Source: Microbulbifer harenosus
GTDB lineage: Bacteria; Pseudomonadota; Gammaproteobacteria; Pseudomonadales; Cellvibrionaceae
DNA length: 64,000 bases
Direction: 5' to 3'
NCBI RefSeq assembly: GCF_005771435.1
Contig: NZ_VANI01000009.1
Coordinates: 62,001-126,000 of the forward strand
Shown here: positions 8,215 to 18,095 of the stretch, one piece after another
Layout of the letters: each line of letters starts with the position of its first letter
Numbering within the stretch: the stretch's first letter is position 1
Translations under genes and position numbers: made by a program
The notes under the pieces: generated by a model
Seen by the model: the letters and a program-made list of their open reading frames with translations, nothing else
Database searches by the model: none
Told to the model about the DNA's origin: nothing

Positions 8215-10020
8215 GTGGCCACTGATCTCTCCCATATCCGCAATTTCTCCATCATCGCGCACATCGACCACGGGAAATCCACCCTCGCAGACCGTTTTAT
8301 CCAGGTTTGCGGCGGTCTGAGTGACCGCGAGATGGCCGCCCAGGTACTCGACAGCATGGATATCGAGCGGGAGCGGGGTATTACCATCAAGGCCCAGAGC
8401 GTGACGCTGGACTACACCGCGCGCGACGGCAAAACCTATCAGCTGAACTTTATCGACACCCCCGGACACGTGGATTTTTCCTACGAGGTGTCCCGTTCAC
8501 TGGCAGCCTGTGAAGGTGCGCTGCTGGTGGTGGATGCCGCCCAGGGTGTAGAAGCCCAGTCCGTGGCCAACTGCTATACCGCGATTGAGCAGGGGCTGGA
8601 AGTCATTCCGGTGCTGAACAAAATGGATCTGCCGCAGGCGGAACCTGAGCGCGTTGCGCAGGAAATTGAAGACATTATCGGTATCGACGCTACCAACGCC
8701 ACCCGCTGCAGCGCCAAATCCGGCCTGGGCATTGAGGATGTGCTGGAGGATCTGGTGCGTCTGGTGCCGCCGCCAGAGGGCGATGTGGATGCGCCGCTGC
8801 AGGCGCTGATCATCGATTCCTGGTTCGACTCCTATCTAGGCGTAGTGTCGCTGGTACGGGTGAAGCAGGGTACCCTCAAGGCCAAAGAAAAAATCGTCAC
8901 CAAGTCTATCGGTCGCCCGCATGTGGTGGACAGCGTCGGTGTCTTCACTCCCAAGCGCAAGGAAACCGGTGTACTCCGCGCCGGCGAGGTGGGCTTTGTA
9001 GTGGCCGGTATCAAGGACATTCACGGTGCGCCGGTGGGCGATACTCTGACCCACGCCAAAGGTGCTGAAGATGTGGCGATGCTGCCCGGCTTCAAAAAGG
9101 TCAAACCGCAGGTGTATGCCGGTCTGTTCCCGGTCAGTTCCGATGACTACGAAGCTTTCCGCGATGCGCTGGACAAGCTGTCGCTGAACGACGCCTCCCT
9201 GTTTTACGAACCCGAGTCTTCCGATGCGCTTGGATTCGGTTTCCGCTGTGGCTTCCTCGGCATGCTGCATATGGAGATCATCCAGGAGCGTCTGGAGCGG
9301 GAATACGATCTCGACCTGATCACCACCGCGCCTACGGTGGTCTACGAAGTTCTGATGAACGACGGCTCTATCGTCTACGTGGACAACCCATCGCGCCTGC
9401 CGGAAATTGGCTCCATTGAAGAAATGCGCGAGCCCATCGCCGAGGCAAATATCCTGGTGCCCCAGGACTACCTGGGCAACGTGATTACGCTATGTATCGA
9501 AAAGCGCGGCATCCAGAAAGACATGCAGTACGTGGGTGGTCAGGTGTCCCTGCGCTACGAGCTGCCCATGAGTGAAGTGGTGATGGACTTCTTCGATCGC
9601 CTCAAGTCCGTGAGCCGCGGTTTTGCCTCGCTGGATTACAGCTTTGTGCGCTTTGACCCGGCAAAACTGGTGCGTCTTGATATCCTCATCAACGGCGATC
9701 GGGTCGACGCGCTGGCGGTGATCCTGCATCGCGACAACGCGCAGAGCCGCGGCCGTGCCATCGCGGAAAAAATGAAAGACCTGATTCCGCGGCAGATGTT
9801 TGATGTGGCGATCCAGGCCGCCATCGGTGGTTCGGTCATCGCCCGCACCACGGTGAAGGCACTGCGCAAAAACGTAACCGCCAAGTGCTACGGTGGCGAC
9901 GTCACCCGTAAGAAAAAGCTGCTTGAGAAGCAGAAGGCCGGTAAGCGCCGCATGAAGCAGCTCGGCCGGGTGGAGGTGCCCCAGGACGCCTTCCTCGCGG
10001 TGCTGAAGGTCGACGGCTGA
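8215..10020 (+). CDS. lepA: Elongation factor 4 (LepA)
   Basis: Translational GTPase that remodels stalled ribosomes (EF4). 601 aa from a GTG start; the protein begins [28 protein letters not shown]1 is AHIDHGKS, G3 is DTPGHVD, and G4 is NKMDLP. The LepA-specific C-terminal domain is present ([44 protein letters not shown]). It is followed 65 bases later by lepB, the classic lepA-lepB pairing, and begins a long same-strand run to recO. Confidence 0.98.
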   Translation: MATDLSHIRNFSIIAHIDHGKSTLADRFIQVCGGLSDREMAAQVLDSMDIERERGITIKAQSVTLDYTARDGKTYQLNFIDTPGHVDFSYEVSRSLAACEGALLVVDAAQGVEAQSVANCYTAIEQGLEVIPVLNKMDLPQAEPERVAQEIEDIIGIDATNATRCSAKSGLGIEDVLEDLVRLVPPPEGDVDAPLQALIIDSWFDSYLGVVSLVRVKQGTLKAKEKIVTKSIGRPHVVDSVGVFTPKRKETGVLRAGEVGFVVAGIKDIHGAPVGDTLTHAKGAEDVAMLPGFKKVKPQVYAGLFPVSSDDYEAFRDALDKLSLNDASLFYEPESSDALGFGFRCGFLGMLHMEIIQERLEREYDLDLITTAPTVVYEVLMNDGSIVYVDNPSRLPEIGSIEEMREPIAEANILVPQDYLGNVITLCIEKRGIQKDMQYVGGQVSLRYELPMSEVVMDFFDRLKSVSRGFASLDYSFVRFDPAKLVRLDILINGDRVDALAVILHRDNAQSRGRAIAEKMKDLIPRQMFDVAIQAAIGGSVIARTTVKALRKNVTAKCYGGDVTRKKKLLEKQKAGKRRMKQLGRVEVPQDAFLAVLKVDG

Positions 10021-10085
10021 TAGGCCAGGCGGCTCTTCCCTGCGCCGCTGAATAACAAGAACCAGTCAGAAAAAGAGACACTTGA

Positions 10086-10862
10086 ATGGATATCAATTTC
10101 CCCCTTATTTTGCTGTTGCTGGTTGTGGCAACAGGGGCAATCTGGCTGTTCGATGCACTGTTTCTGGCGCGTGGGCGCAAAGCGCTCGCGGGCAAGGGGC
10201 AGCCGCCAGCGGAGCCGGTATTGGTGGAGTATGCCAAATCGTTCTTCCCGGTGCTGGCCATCGTATTCGTGTTGCGCTCTTTCCTGGTGGAGCCTTTCCA
10301 GATTCCTTCCGCGTCCATGGACCCCACTCTGGAAGTGGGCGACTTCATTCTGGTGAACAAGTTTGCCTACGGCCTGCGTCTGCCGGTCTCCCGCACCAAG
10401 GTGCTGGATATCGGTGAGCCAAAACGCGGCGACGTCATGGTATTTTTCCCCCCGCACGCCAATGAAACCTACTACATCAAGCGGGTGATCGGCCTGCCCG
10501 GCGACAAGATCCGTGTGGTGAACAATCAGTTGTACATCAACGGCAAGCCCGCTCCGCAGGAGCTTATCCAGGCGCCGTCGCCCGGAAACCCGCAGAGAGA
10601 ATTTCTGTGGGAGGAGATTGACGGCGAGCGCCACCTGATGGCCAAGAATGTTGTCCCGGGTGAGTTCGGCAATATCCCGACCATTACCGTGCCCGAAGGC
10701 CACTATTTCATGATGGGTGACAATCGTGACAACAGTCTCGATAGCCGCAGATGGGGCTTTGTGCCGGAGAAAGACATTGTCGGCAAGGCCTTTGCAATCT
10801 GGATGCATTGGGACAAACTACTCAGCCTGCCCAGTTTTGACCGGGTAGGAGGCATCGAATAG
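10086..10862 (+). CDS. lepB: Signal peptidase I
   Basis: Inner-membrane serine protease that removes signal peptides from exported proteins. 258 aa with two N-terminal membrane helices (residues 5-25 and about 52-70). The catalytic dyad is Ser77 (IPSASMDPTL) and Lys132 (YYIKRVIGLPGD). The later boxes GHYFMMGDNRDNSLDSR and WGFVPEKDIVGKA are typical. It sits in the lepA-lepB-DUF4845-rnc-era-recO order conserved in pseudomonads. Confidence 0.97.
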   Translation: MDINFPLILLLLVVATGAIWLFDALFLARGRKALAGKGQPPAEPVLVEYAKSFFPVLAIVFVLRSFLVEPFQIPSASMDPTLEVGDFILVNKFAYGLRLPVSRTKVLDIGEPKRGDVMVFFPPHANETYYIKRVIGLPGDKIRVVNNQLYINGKPAPQELIQAPSPGNPQREFLWEEIDGERHLMAKNVVPGEFGNIPTITVPEGHYFMMGDNRDNSLDSRRWGFVPEKDIVGKAFAIWMHWDKLLSLPSFDRVGGIE

Positions 10863-10951
10863 TTGGCATCGAATAGGACTCGATGAACCCAGCCAAGCGC
10901 TGAAACCAGGGATGACCGTCGTTTATTAGAATGATAAAACGGTAGCAGAAG

Positions 10952-11404
10952 ATGGCGATACAACACCTTTCGGGGGGGCGTCTGTTGCGGGCGCAACGGG
11001 GTATGAGTTACTGGGGTTGGCTGTTGGTGATTGCGGTGTTTGGCTTTGGCCTGACCGTTGTATCCAAACTGGGGCCGGCCTATATCGACGCGCATTTCGT
11101 GGAGGAGGGGCTGCATTCTCTGTCGCAAAACTCCGGTATCCGCGAGATGAGCAATACCGAAATCAAGCGCGAGCTGGACCGGTATTTCACCATCAACAAC
11201 GTGCGCGGTGAGCCCACCCAGGCGGTGAAGATTATTCGCGGTGCCGACAGTACTCTCGTCAGCATCAACTACGAACTGCGCCAACCACTGTTCCACAATG
11301 TGGATGTGGTGATGAAGTTCGACAAGCAGCTCAATACTGCCAAGCCGGAATTGTGCTGTGAACCTTTAGTAGACATCGAGCAGTTCCGCCGTCGCGAAGA
11401 CTGA
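10952..11404 (+). CDS. DUF4845 single-pass membrane protein
   Basis: 150 aa protein of unknown function, matching the DUF4845 family found between lepB and rnc in many gammaproteobacteria. It has one N-terminal membrane helix (GMSYWGWLLVIAVFGFGLTVV) preceded by a basic segment, then an extracytoplasmic domain (LGPAYIDAHFVEEGLHSL, LVSINYELRQPLFHNVDVVMKF). The pilin-like N-terminus (QRGMSYWGW) has led to suggestions of a pseudopilin fold; I only note the resemblance. It ends one base before the open frame of rnc. Confidence 0.85.
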   Translation: MAIQHLSGGRLLRAQRGMSYWGWLLVIAVFGFGLTVVSKLGPAYIDAHFVEEGLHSLSQNSGIREMSNTEIKRELDRYFTINNVRGEPTQAVKIIRGADSTLVSINYELRQPLFHNVDVVMKFDKQLNTAKPELCCEPLVDIEQFRRRED

Positions 11405-11464
11405 GTGCCCCCCGGGCGCGCTCAACGCACGGTGGGCGCTCATAGTGAAAGACGACAGACATAC

Positions 11465-12145
11465 GTGACAGACCTCTTGCTTCAGCGACTCTGCAGCCGC
11501 CTGGGCTATCAATTTGCCCGGGCGGAATTGCTCTCCCTCGCTCTCACCCATCGCTCCCACGGCAGCCGTAACAACGAGCGGCTGGAATTCCTTGGCGACT
11601 CCATCCTCGGATTTACCATCAGCGCAGCGCTGTTTGAAAAATTCCCCGATGGCCGCGAGGGCCAGATGAGCCGCCTGCGCGCACAGCTGGTGAGTGGGGA
11701 GACGCTGGCTGAAGTCGCACGGGAGCTGGAACTCGGCGAGTGCCTGCGTCTCGGCGAGGGCGAAATGAAAAGCGGCGGCCACCGCCGGGCCTCGATACTG
11801 GCGGATGCCGTGGAAGCGATAATCGGCGCTATTTATCTGGACGCCGGCCTTGAGGCTGCGCGGGCACGTGTACTGGCATGGTTCACACCGCGGCTTGAGA
11901 ACCTGTCGCTGGAAACTGCCAAAGATCCGAAAACCCGCCTCCAGGAGTGGCTGCAGGCCCGCCAGAAACCACTGCCGGAATACACGGTGGTAGATGTCGG
12001 GGGTGAAGAACACTCCCAGGAATTTGTGGTGGAGTGCCGGGTGGCGGGCCTCAAAGTGCCGGTGCGTGGCACTGCCAGCAACCGGCGCGCGGCGGAGAAA
12101 GCTGCCGCCACCGAAGCCTATACTCGACTGACCGGGCAGGACTGA
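11465..12145 (+). CDS. rnc: Ribonuclease III
   Basis: Double-strand-specific endoribonuclease processing rRNA precursors and structured mRNAs. 226 aa, the normal size. Catalytic signature [13 protein letters not shown] is near residue 40, and the second acidic site is [15 protein letters not shown]. The C-terminal dsRNA-binding domain starts around residue 155 ([20 protein letters not shown]) and ends with [14 protein letters not shown]. The frame is open from 11405, but the GTG at 11465 gives the standard N-terminus. era follows, as in most bacteria. Confidence 0.95.
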   Translation: MTDLLLQRLCSRLGYQFARAELLSLALTHRSHGSRNNERLEFLGDSILGFTISAALFEKFPDGREGQMSRLRAQLVSGETLAEVARELELGECLRLGEGEMKSGGHRRASILADAVEAIIGAIYLDAGLEAARARVLAWFTPRLENLSLETAKDPKTRLQEWLQARQKPLPEYTVVDVGGEEHSQEFVVECRVAGLKVPVRGTASNRRAAEKAAATEAYTRLTGQD

Positions 12146-12230
12146 CTCTATAATCTGCGTCAACAGCCAATGCCCAATTTATTTGCCTGGCCGACCCTCT
12201 ATACGGGTGTCGGCCGTCCGGAGACCTTTC

Positions 12231-13178
12231 TTGAGCGACACAACCATCCCGCCAACCCCTTCACCCGCCGCCCCGCTGAATTCCTCGCCGACCCGCTGTG
12301 GCTATGTGGCTATTATCGGCCGGCCTAACGTCGGCAAGTCGACCTTGCTGAACCATATTCTGGGGCAGAAGATCTGCATCACCTCGCGCAAACCGCAGAC
12401 CACTCGTCACAATATGCTCGGGATCAAGACCGAAGGCCCGAACCAGATTATCTTCGTGGATACTCCCGGGCTGCACGCGGGGGAAGAAAAGGCGATCAAT
12501 CGCTACATGAACCGGGCGGCCATCAGTTCCACCAGAGATGTGGATGTGGTGGTATTTGTGGTGGAGCGCGCGCGCTGGACCGAGGGGGACGAGTTGGTGG
12601 CGCAGAAGTTGCAGGGCCTCAAGTGCCCGTTGATCATCGCGATTAACAAGGTGGATCAGCTGGAAGACAAGAGCGATCTGCTGCCGCAGTTGCAGGCACT
12701 GTCTGAGCGTTTTCCCAAGGCGGAGATTGTACCGCTGTCCGCACTGCGCTCAACCAATCTGGAGTCTTTGGAAAAGGTCATTGCCGAGCGACTGCCGGAG
12801 GGCGAGCACTTCTTCGAGGAAGATCAGATCACCGACCGCAGTTCGCGCTTCCTCGCCGCGGAAATCGTACGCGAGAAGGTCATGCGGCAGTTGGGGGCGG
12901 AAATCCCCTATGCCGTTACCGTGGAAGTGGAAGAATTTGCGCAGCAGGGCAATGTCCTGCACATCAGTGCGGCCATTCTGGTAGAGCGCGACGGCCAGAA
13001 GCGTATCCTCATCGGCACCAAGGGTGAGCGCATCAAGCAGATCGGCCAGGCGGCGCGGCTGGATATGGAGAAGCTATTCGACAGCAAGGTGATGCTGAAT
13101 CTGTGGGTCAAGGTCAAGTCCGGCTGGTCCGATGACGAGCGCGCGTTGCGCAGTCTCGGTTATATCGATAAGCAGTAA
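12231..13178 (+). CDS. era: GTPase Era
   Basis: Ras-like GTPase that binds 16S rRNA and helps mature the 30S subunit. GTPase motifs: GRPNVGKST (G1), TTRHN (G2), DTPGLH (G3) and NKVDQ (G4). A C-terminal KH domain is seen in [29 protein letters not shown] chose the TTG at 12231, giving 315 aa, because GGAG lies about 7 bases before it and the family is about 300 aa. An earlier in-frame TTG at 12183 would add an atypical 16-residue extension. The N-terminus has an unusual Pro/Ser-rich lead of about 20 residues. Confidence 0.95.
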   Translation: MSDTTIPPTPSPAAPLNSSPTRCGYVAIIGRPNVGKSTLLNHILGQKICITSRKPQTTRHNMLGIKTEGPNQIIFVDTPGLHAGEEKAINRYMNRAAISSTRDVDVVVFVVERARWTEGDELVAQKLQGLKCPLIIAINKVDQLEDKSDLLPQLQALSERFPKAEIVPLSALRSTNLESLEKVIAERLPEGEHFFEEDQITDRSSRFLAAEIVREKVMRQLGAEIPYAVTVEVEEFAQQGNVLHISAAILVERDGQKRILIGTKGERIKQIGQAARLDMEKLFDSKVMLNLWVKVKSGWSDDERALRSLGYIDKQ

Positions 13179-13193
13179 CCGTTCCCGCTCTCC

Positions 13194-13991
13194 GTGCAGC
13201 AGCTGCCCCCGCAACCGGCCTACATCCTGCATTCGCGGCCGTTCCGGGATACGAGCCTGATCCTGGAGTTGCTGACCCCGGACTATGGACGCATTGCCTG
13301 TATTGCCAAGGGCGCGCGCCGCGACAAACAGCGGCGCCAGCGCGCCCTGCAGCCATTCGCCCCCCTACTGGTGACCCTTTTGGGACGCCACGATCTGAAA
13401 ACCCTCGGTCCTGTTGAAAGCGCCGGCCAGCCGCTGTGGTTAAAGGGGCGCGCAGTTTACGCCGGCCTCTACGCGAACGAGCTGCTGGTGCGCTTACTGC
13501 CCGAGGGGGAGTCACATCCCTTGGTGTTTTCCGCCTACCAGCGACTGCTGACGCAATTGGCGCGCCTGACAGGAGAAGAGCGAGGGGAGCAGGGCGCTGT
13601 GCTGGAGTGGCCCCTGCGATGTTTTGAATTGCATCTGCTGCAGGCGCTGGGTAGCTGCCCCGAGCTGGATTTCAGCCCTCTGGACAACGGGCCGATACGC
13701 GCGGAGTCGATCTACCGTTTGACGATGGAAGAGGGGTTTGCTCCAGTCCATCTTCCTGCGGGCGCAGTGCCGCGCGGCAACGACTTTTCCGGTGCGCACT
13801 TGTTGATTCTCAGTGCGTGGCTGTTTGCCGGCGACGAAAATGGAGTAGAGGAGGGTGCTGGCACGCTGGAGCACCGGGCCGAAGTGCTGGTTGCAGCCAA
13901 GCGTCTGTGTCGGCTGATCCTGGACCCACTACTCGGGAGCCGACCGTTAAAGAGCCGTGAATTATTCCGACAGGTGTACGGCGCGTCATAG
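13194..13991 (+). CDS. recO: DNA repair protein RecO
   Basis: Recombination mediator of the RecFOR pathway that loads RecA on SSB-coated single-stranded DNA. 265 aa from a GTG start 15 bases after era. The N-terminal OB fold is clear (PAYILHSRPFRDTSLILELLTPDYGRIACIAKGARR), followed by the helical domain (YAGLYANELLVRLLPEG, FELHLLQALG). pdxJ, which follows recO in many relatives, is absent here; instead the gene converges on gacS with a 16-base gap and no visible terminator. Confidence 0.93.
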   Translation: MQQLPPQPAYILHSRPFRDTSLILELLTPDYGRIACIAKGARRDKQRRQRALQPFAPLLVTLLGRHDLKTLGPVESAGQPLWLKGRAVYAGLYANELLVRLLPEGESHPLVFSAYQRLLTQLARLTGEERGEQGAVLEWPLRCFELHLLQALGSCPELDFSPLDNGPIRAESIYRLTMEEGFAPVHLPAGAVPRGNDFSGAHLLILSAWLFAGDENGVEEGAGTLEHRAEVLVAAKRLCRLILDPLLGSRPLKSRELFRQVYGAS

Positions 13992-14007
13992 TCGGGCGAT
14001 CCGGCGT

Positions 14008-16902
14008 TCAGTGGGAGTTCTCTCCCTCACGAATCACTCGACCGTTACTGCCCTTCGCACCGACGCTTTCCAGTCCGAACAGCGCGTCCAAATCCTGTTC
14101 TGTGGCCCATTCGCGCAGGCTGCGAATTTCCCGTCGCACCTGCTCATAGGCGCCTTCGAATTCACCGGTGTCTACCAGAGCCTGATCCTGGACCGGGCGC
14201 AGCATTTCCTGCAGCTGTCCGGTGGCCGATCTCAAGCGCAACACGCCGCAGTAACAACACCCGCCGTGGAGGCGGTGTACCCGCTCAAAGAGGCCTTTGT
14301 GGTCTTTTTCGGCAAATAACCGGGTCAGTTCCGGTTCGTCTTCATGCAGCCCTTTCAGCAGCATGCGCAGCAGGTCGCGGGCGAGGCCTGGGTCTTGATT
14401 GGCCAGATTCAGGCTCTCGCCGATATCTACCAAGCGCGGTGCGACCAGAGGGGGGATGGCGATATCCTCGCCGGACCCGTTTACTTCCATCCAGCGCTTT
14501 ACGGTGTGGGTGAGCTGGACTTCACTCACCGGTTTGCTGAGGTAGTCGTCGAGCCCGGCGCTTAGCAACCGCGATTTTTCCTCGGTGCCGACATGGGCGG
14601 TGAGGGCAATCACGGGTGTGCGGCGGCCCGACTCCTCCTCGCGGATCTTACGTGTGGTGGCGATGCCGTCCATGCCGGGCATCTGAATATCCATGAAAAT
14701 CATGTCGAAGTGCTGCTCCCGCCACAGCGCCAGGGCTTCTGCCCCACTCGCCGCGACTACCGCTTCGATATTCTGTGCGCGCAACAACTCACTCATCAGC
14801 AGGCGATTGGCCTCGTGATCATCCACCGCCAGTACCCGCGGTGCCGATGGCCACGGGAGCGCCGGAAATGCGCCGGTTTGTGGTCGCGACTGGGCCTGGT
14901 GTGGCACTACCCGTTTGAGCGCTCTCAGCAGCCCCTCACGACTGACCGGTTTGCCGAGAAATGCCAATACCCGGGTGCGCAGCGCGTCATAGCAGCGACG
15001 CAGATCCACCGGCGAACCCTGGACCACCACCCGACACTGATAGGTGTCCACCAGCTGCTGAGCGGTGGCAATGAAATCGTCGAAATTGCCCGCGGCGATG
15101 GCCGTGTCGATAATCAGCGCATCCGGCAGGGCATCGTGTCGCCACATTTGCTCAATCGCTGGCACCAGGTTCTGGCCGTCGCAGTGTTCCTGCGCCTCGG
15201 CCTGCCAGTGGCTGAGTTGCTGGTATATCTGCTGGCGCGTCATGGGGTTGGGGTCGACCAACAGAACCCGGCAACCGGGGAACTGCTCGCGGGTGATTGC
15301 CGCGCGATTGCGGTCTATGGTCAGCGGCAGCTGTACCCAGTAACTGCTGCCACCCTGCTCGTTACTCTCCATTCCGAGTTCGCCGCCCATGGATTGCACC
15401 AGGCTGCGGGCGGTACTGAGCCCCATGCCGTTGTTCGTCACCTGCTGTTGTAGCGGACTGGAATTGAGTAGTTGTCGCAGCTCGCGACGCCCCTGTTCAT
15501 CGCAGCGGGCACCGTTGTCAACGATGCTGATTTGCACCATCAGTTCGGATTCCTTGCCACTCTGTACGGCTATCCGCACGGGTATGCTGCCGTTCTCCGA
15601 GCAGCGGATGGCGGTGCTGACCAGATTGGTGAGAATCTGTTTGATGCGCAGCGGGTCGCCGATCTGCGACGGTGGGAGCTGCGGGTCGACGAATGGCACC
15701 AGCTCCAGATTGTGCTCGTAACCGAAGGGCGCGAGGATCTGCAAGGTTTCTTCCAGCACCTGCCCGAGGTTCATAGGGCTGTGGTCCAGCACCAGATTGC
15801 CGGATTCGATGCGGGAGAAATCCAGAATGTCGTTGATAGTAGTGAGCAGGCTCTCGGAAGAGCGCAGGATGGTCTGCAGATAGTCCTGCTGCAACTGGTC
15901 CACCTCTGTCTTCAGCAGGAGGTTGGTAAAACCGATGATACCGTTCAGTGGGGTGCGGATTTCATGACTGGTATTGGCGAGAAAGGTGGATTTGATCCGG
16001 CTGCTTTCCAATGCTTTCTTGCGCGCGAGTTCCAGCTCAATGTTCTGTTCCTCCATGGCGTCCAGCGACTGGCGCAGGTCCTCCATGGACTGATGTAGCC
16101 CGTCCTGATAATCCCGCTGGTACTCCGCCAGATTTTCCGCCATCAGGTTGATCTCTTCTGACAGTTGCGAAAGTTCCAGGTTGCGGGAGCCGGCCGCGCG
16201 GGTGGCAAACTTGCCCTGGCCCACCGCGCGGAGGGTTTCCTTGATGCGCTCGAGACTTCTGGAGGCGCGCTCGGCGAGTGCCACTGCCCATACCAGCGCG
16301 ATCAGGGTGCAGATGATCAGCCCGATGAGGCCGACCAGCGCCACCTGATACGTGCCGACGAGAAAGTAGGGGCGGTGCAGCTCAATGGTCAGCCAGCAGT
16401 TGGTGTCTTCTCCGCGCAGCGGGTGCAACACCTGCAGGCTGTTCAGGTCTTCGTACACGTGCGCTTGCTTGCCGCGCAGCTGGTCGGCGCTGAAACTGGT
16501 GCGGGGGCGCGGCCCCACGCTGGAGAGCAGGGTGAATTTTTCCTCTCCCGCTTCGTTGCGGTCGGCGCGGTAGAGCTGTACGGAGCGAATCATGTCCCGC
16601 TCGAGCATCAACGCCATCAGGCCTTTGTCGAGCCACTGAATGCGCTCCTCGAACGGGTGGCCCTCGCTCAGGTGAATCAGCTCTACCAGCTGTTCGGCAC
16701 TGGCGCGACCGTGACTGAGCAGTAGGTCGCGGCGGTCCTGCATCTGCTGCAGGGTAAACAGCAGTGCCAGCAGCAGCGACAGGATCAGTGCCGGTGCCAT
16801 GGTGTAACGGAACAGAATGGCGCGCAGGGAAAAGCGCCGGCCATGAGTGCGTCGCGGGCTGGCACGCGTGTGTCTGCGACCGGGTTGCGGGTTTTGTTCC
16901 AT
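14008..16902 (-). CDS. gacS: GacS/BarA-type hybrid histidine kinase with degenerate ATP-binding domain
   Basis: Tripartite membrane sensor kinase of the GacS/BarA family, which normally phosphorylates GacA to induce CsrA-sequestering small RNAs. 964 aa. Order: two membrane helices flanking a periplasmic sensor, HAMP (IKETLRAVGQGKFATRA), H-box SHEIRTPLNGIIGFT with its His codon at 15964-15966, CA domain, a weak receiver-like domain, a full receiver (VDDHEANR, MDIQMPGMDG, LSKPVSEVQ) and a C-terminal HPt (RLHGGCCYCG). The CA domain is odd: the N-box Asn is Thr (NLVSTAIR), and G1 reads DNGAR instead of DxGxG. Its position divergent from cysM and near relA matches pseudomonads. A GTG at 16962 is an alternative start. 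Confidence 0.88.
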   Translation of the reverse strand: MEQNPQPGRRHTRASPRRTHGRRFSLRAILFRYTMAPALILSLLLALLFTLQQMQDRRDLLLSHGRASAEQLVELIHLSEGHPFEERIQWLDKGLMALMLERDMIRSVQLYRADRNEAGEEKFTLLSSVGPRPRTSFSADQLRGKQAHVYEDLNSLQVLHPLRGEDTNCWLTIELHRPYFLVGTYQVALVGLIGLIICTLIALVWAVALAERASRSLERIKETLRAVGQGKFATRAAGSRNLELSQLSEEINLMAENLAEYQRDYQDGLHQSMEDLRQSLDAMEEQNIELELARKKALESSRIKSTFLANTSHEIRTPLNGIIGFTNLLLKTEVDQLQQDYLQTILRSSESLLTTINDILDFSRIESGNLVLDHSPMNLGQVLEETLQILAPFGYEHNLELVPFVDPQLPPSQIGDPLRIKQILTNLVSTAIRCSENGSIPVRIAVQSGKESELMVQISIVDNGARCDEQGRRELRQLLNSSPLQQQVTNNGMGLSTARSLVQSMGGELGMESNEQGGSSYWVQLPLTIDRNRAAITREQFPGCRVLLVDPNPMTRQQIYQQLSHWQAEAQEHCDGQNLVPAIEQMWRHDALPDALIIDTAIAAGNFDDFIATAQQLVDTYQCRVVVQGSPVDLRRCYDALRTRVLAFLGKPVSREGLLRALKRVVPHQAQSRPQTGAFPALPWPSAPRVLAVDDHEANRLLMSELLRAQNIEAVVAASGAEALALWREQHFDMIFMDIQMPGMDGIATTRKIREEESGRRTPVIALTAHVGTEEKSRLLSAGLDDYLSKPVSEVQLTHTVKRWMEVNGSGEDIAIPPLVAPRLVDIGESLNLANQDPGLARDLLRMLLKGLHEDEPELTRLFAEKDHKGLFERVHRLHGGCCYCGVLRLRSATGQLQEMLRPVQDQALVDTGEFEGAYEQVRREIRSLREWATEQDLDALFGLESVGAKGSNGRVIREGENSH

Positions 16903-17139
16903 TATTGATCCGATATGGGCGACCGCCTCAGGCGTAGCTTGGGACTTTGAAGCGGGGGCCACGGCAGTGAAAATACTGTGTTATTTTTGTCCGATTCTAC
17001 CCCTGCTGCCCGCAGATGCCACCCCAATTTCGCGACATCGGGCGGCAATTGTGCTGGCAGCCGGCAAGGCGCATTCGCAGCAGCGGCGGTGCGGGGGTAG
17101 AATGTGCGCCCGCATATGCCGATGGATCAGAAGTTGACT

Positions 17140-18039
17140 ATGGAATACCCGACGATTGCCGACTGCATAGGCAACACGCCCCTGGTGCGTTTGCAGCGAC
17201 TGCAGGGGGATACCTCCAATACCATCCTGCTCAAACTCGAGGGCAACAACCCCGCGGGCTCGGTGAAGGACCGTCCGGCCCTGTCGATGATCAGCCGCGC
17301 GGAAGCCCGCGGCCAGATCCGCCCCGGCGACACCCTGATCGAGGCCACCAGCGGCAATACCGGCATCGCTTTGGCCATGGCCGCGGCCATCAAGGGCTAT
17401 CGTCTGATCCTGATCATGCCGGCCAGCGCCACTGAAGAGCGCAAGGCCTCCATGACCGCCTACGGCGCCGAGCTGATACTGGTCACCGCCGAGCAGGGCA
17501 TGGAGGGCGCGCGGGATCTGGCACTGCAAATGCAAGCAGAGGGCAAAGGATTGGTACTGGATCAGTTCTCCAATAGCGACAACCCAACGGCGCATATCGA
17601 AACAACCGGCCCCGAAATCTGGCGTCAAACCGGGGGCGAAATTACCCATTTTGTCTCTTCAATGGGTACCACTGGCACCATCATGGGATGCGGCCGCTAC
17701 CTGAAACAGCAGAATCCGGGCATCCAGATTATCGGCCTGCAGCCCACCGAGGGCTCGGCCATTCCCGGCATCCGTCGCTGGCCTCTGGCATATCTGCCGA
17801 AAATTTTTGTCCCAGAGGAGGTCGACCGGGTGATGGACATCAGTCAACGGGAAGCCGAGGCGATGACCCGGAGGCTGGCGCGGGAAGAGGGGATTTTCTG
17901 CGGCGTCTCCTCCGGAGGTGCTGTCGCGGGTGCGCTGAGAATCTCCGCCGAAGTGGAGAATGCCACCATCGTCGCGATCATCTGTGACCGTGGAGACCGC
18001 TACCTGTCGTCCGGGCTGTTCAACGCAGAGCAGCCCTGA
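17140..18039 (+). CDS. cysM: Cysteine synthase B (O-acetylserine sulfhydrylase B)
   Basis: PLP enzyme making cysteine from O-acetylserine and sulfide or thiosulfate. 299 aa. PLP-binding Lys43 is in NNPAGSVKDRPA; the phosphate-binding loop and substrate loops are TSGNTGIA and SSMGTTGTIMG. The phrase PTIADCIGNTPLVRLQRL matches CysM proteins, and RRWPLAYLP is diagnostic for CysM over CysK. In-frame ATGs exist at 17104, 17119 and 17122; 17140 was chosen by family alignment. Divergent from gacS, followed by relA; the rlmD gene usually in between in Pseudomonas is missing. Confidence 0.93.
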   Translation: MEYPTIADCIGNTPLVRLQRLQGDTSNTILLKLEGNNPAGSVKDRPALSMISRAEARGQIRPGDTLIEATSGNTGIALAMAAAIKGYRLILIMPASATEERKASMTAYGAELILVTAEQGMEGARDLALQMQAEGKGLVLDQFSNSDNPTAHIETTGPEIWRQTGGEITHFVSSMGTTGTIMGCGRYLKQQNPGIQIIGLQPTEGSAIPGIRRWPLAYLPKIFVPEEVDRVMDISQREAEAMTRRLAREEGIFCGVSSGGAVAGALRISAEVENATIVAIICDRGDRYLSSGLFNAEQP

Positions 18040-18095
18040 TACAGGGCATAGTGGCGATCGTACCCATCCTATTGTTCTGACCGCGAGTTAATACA

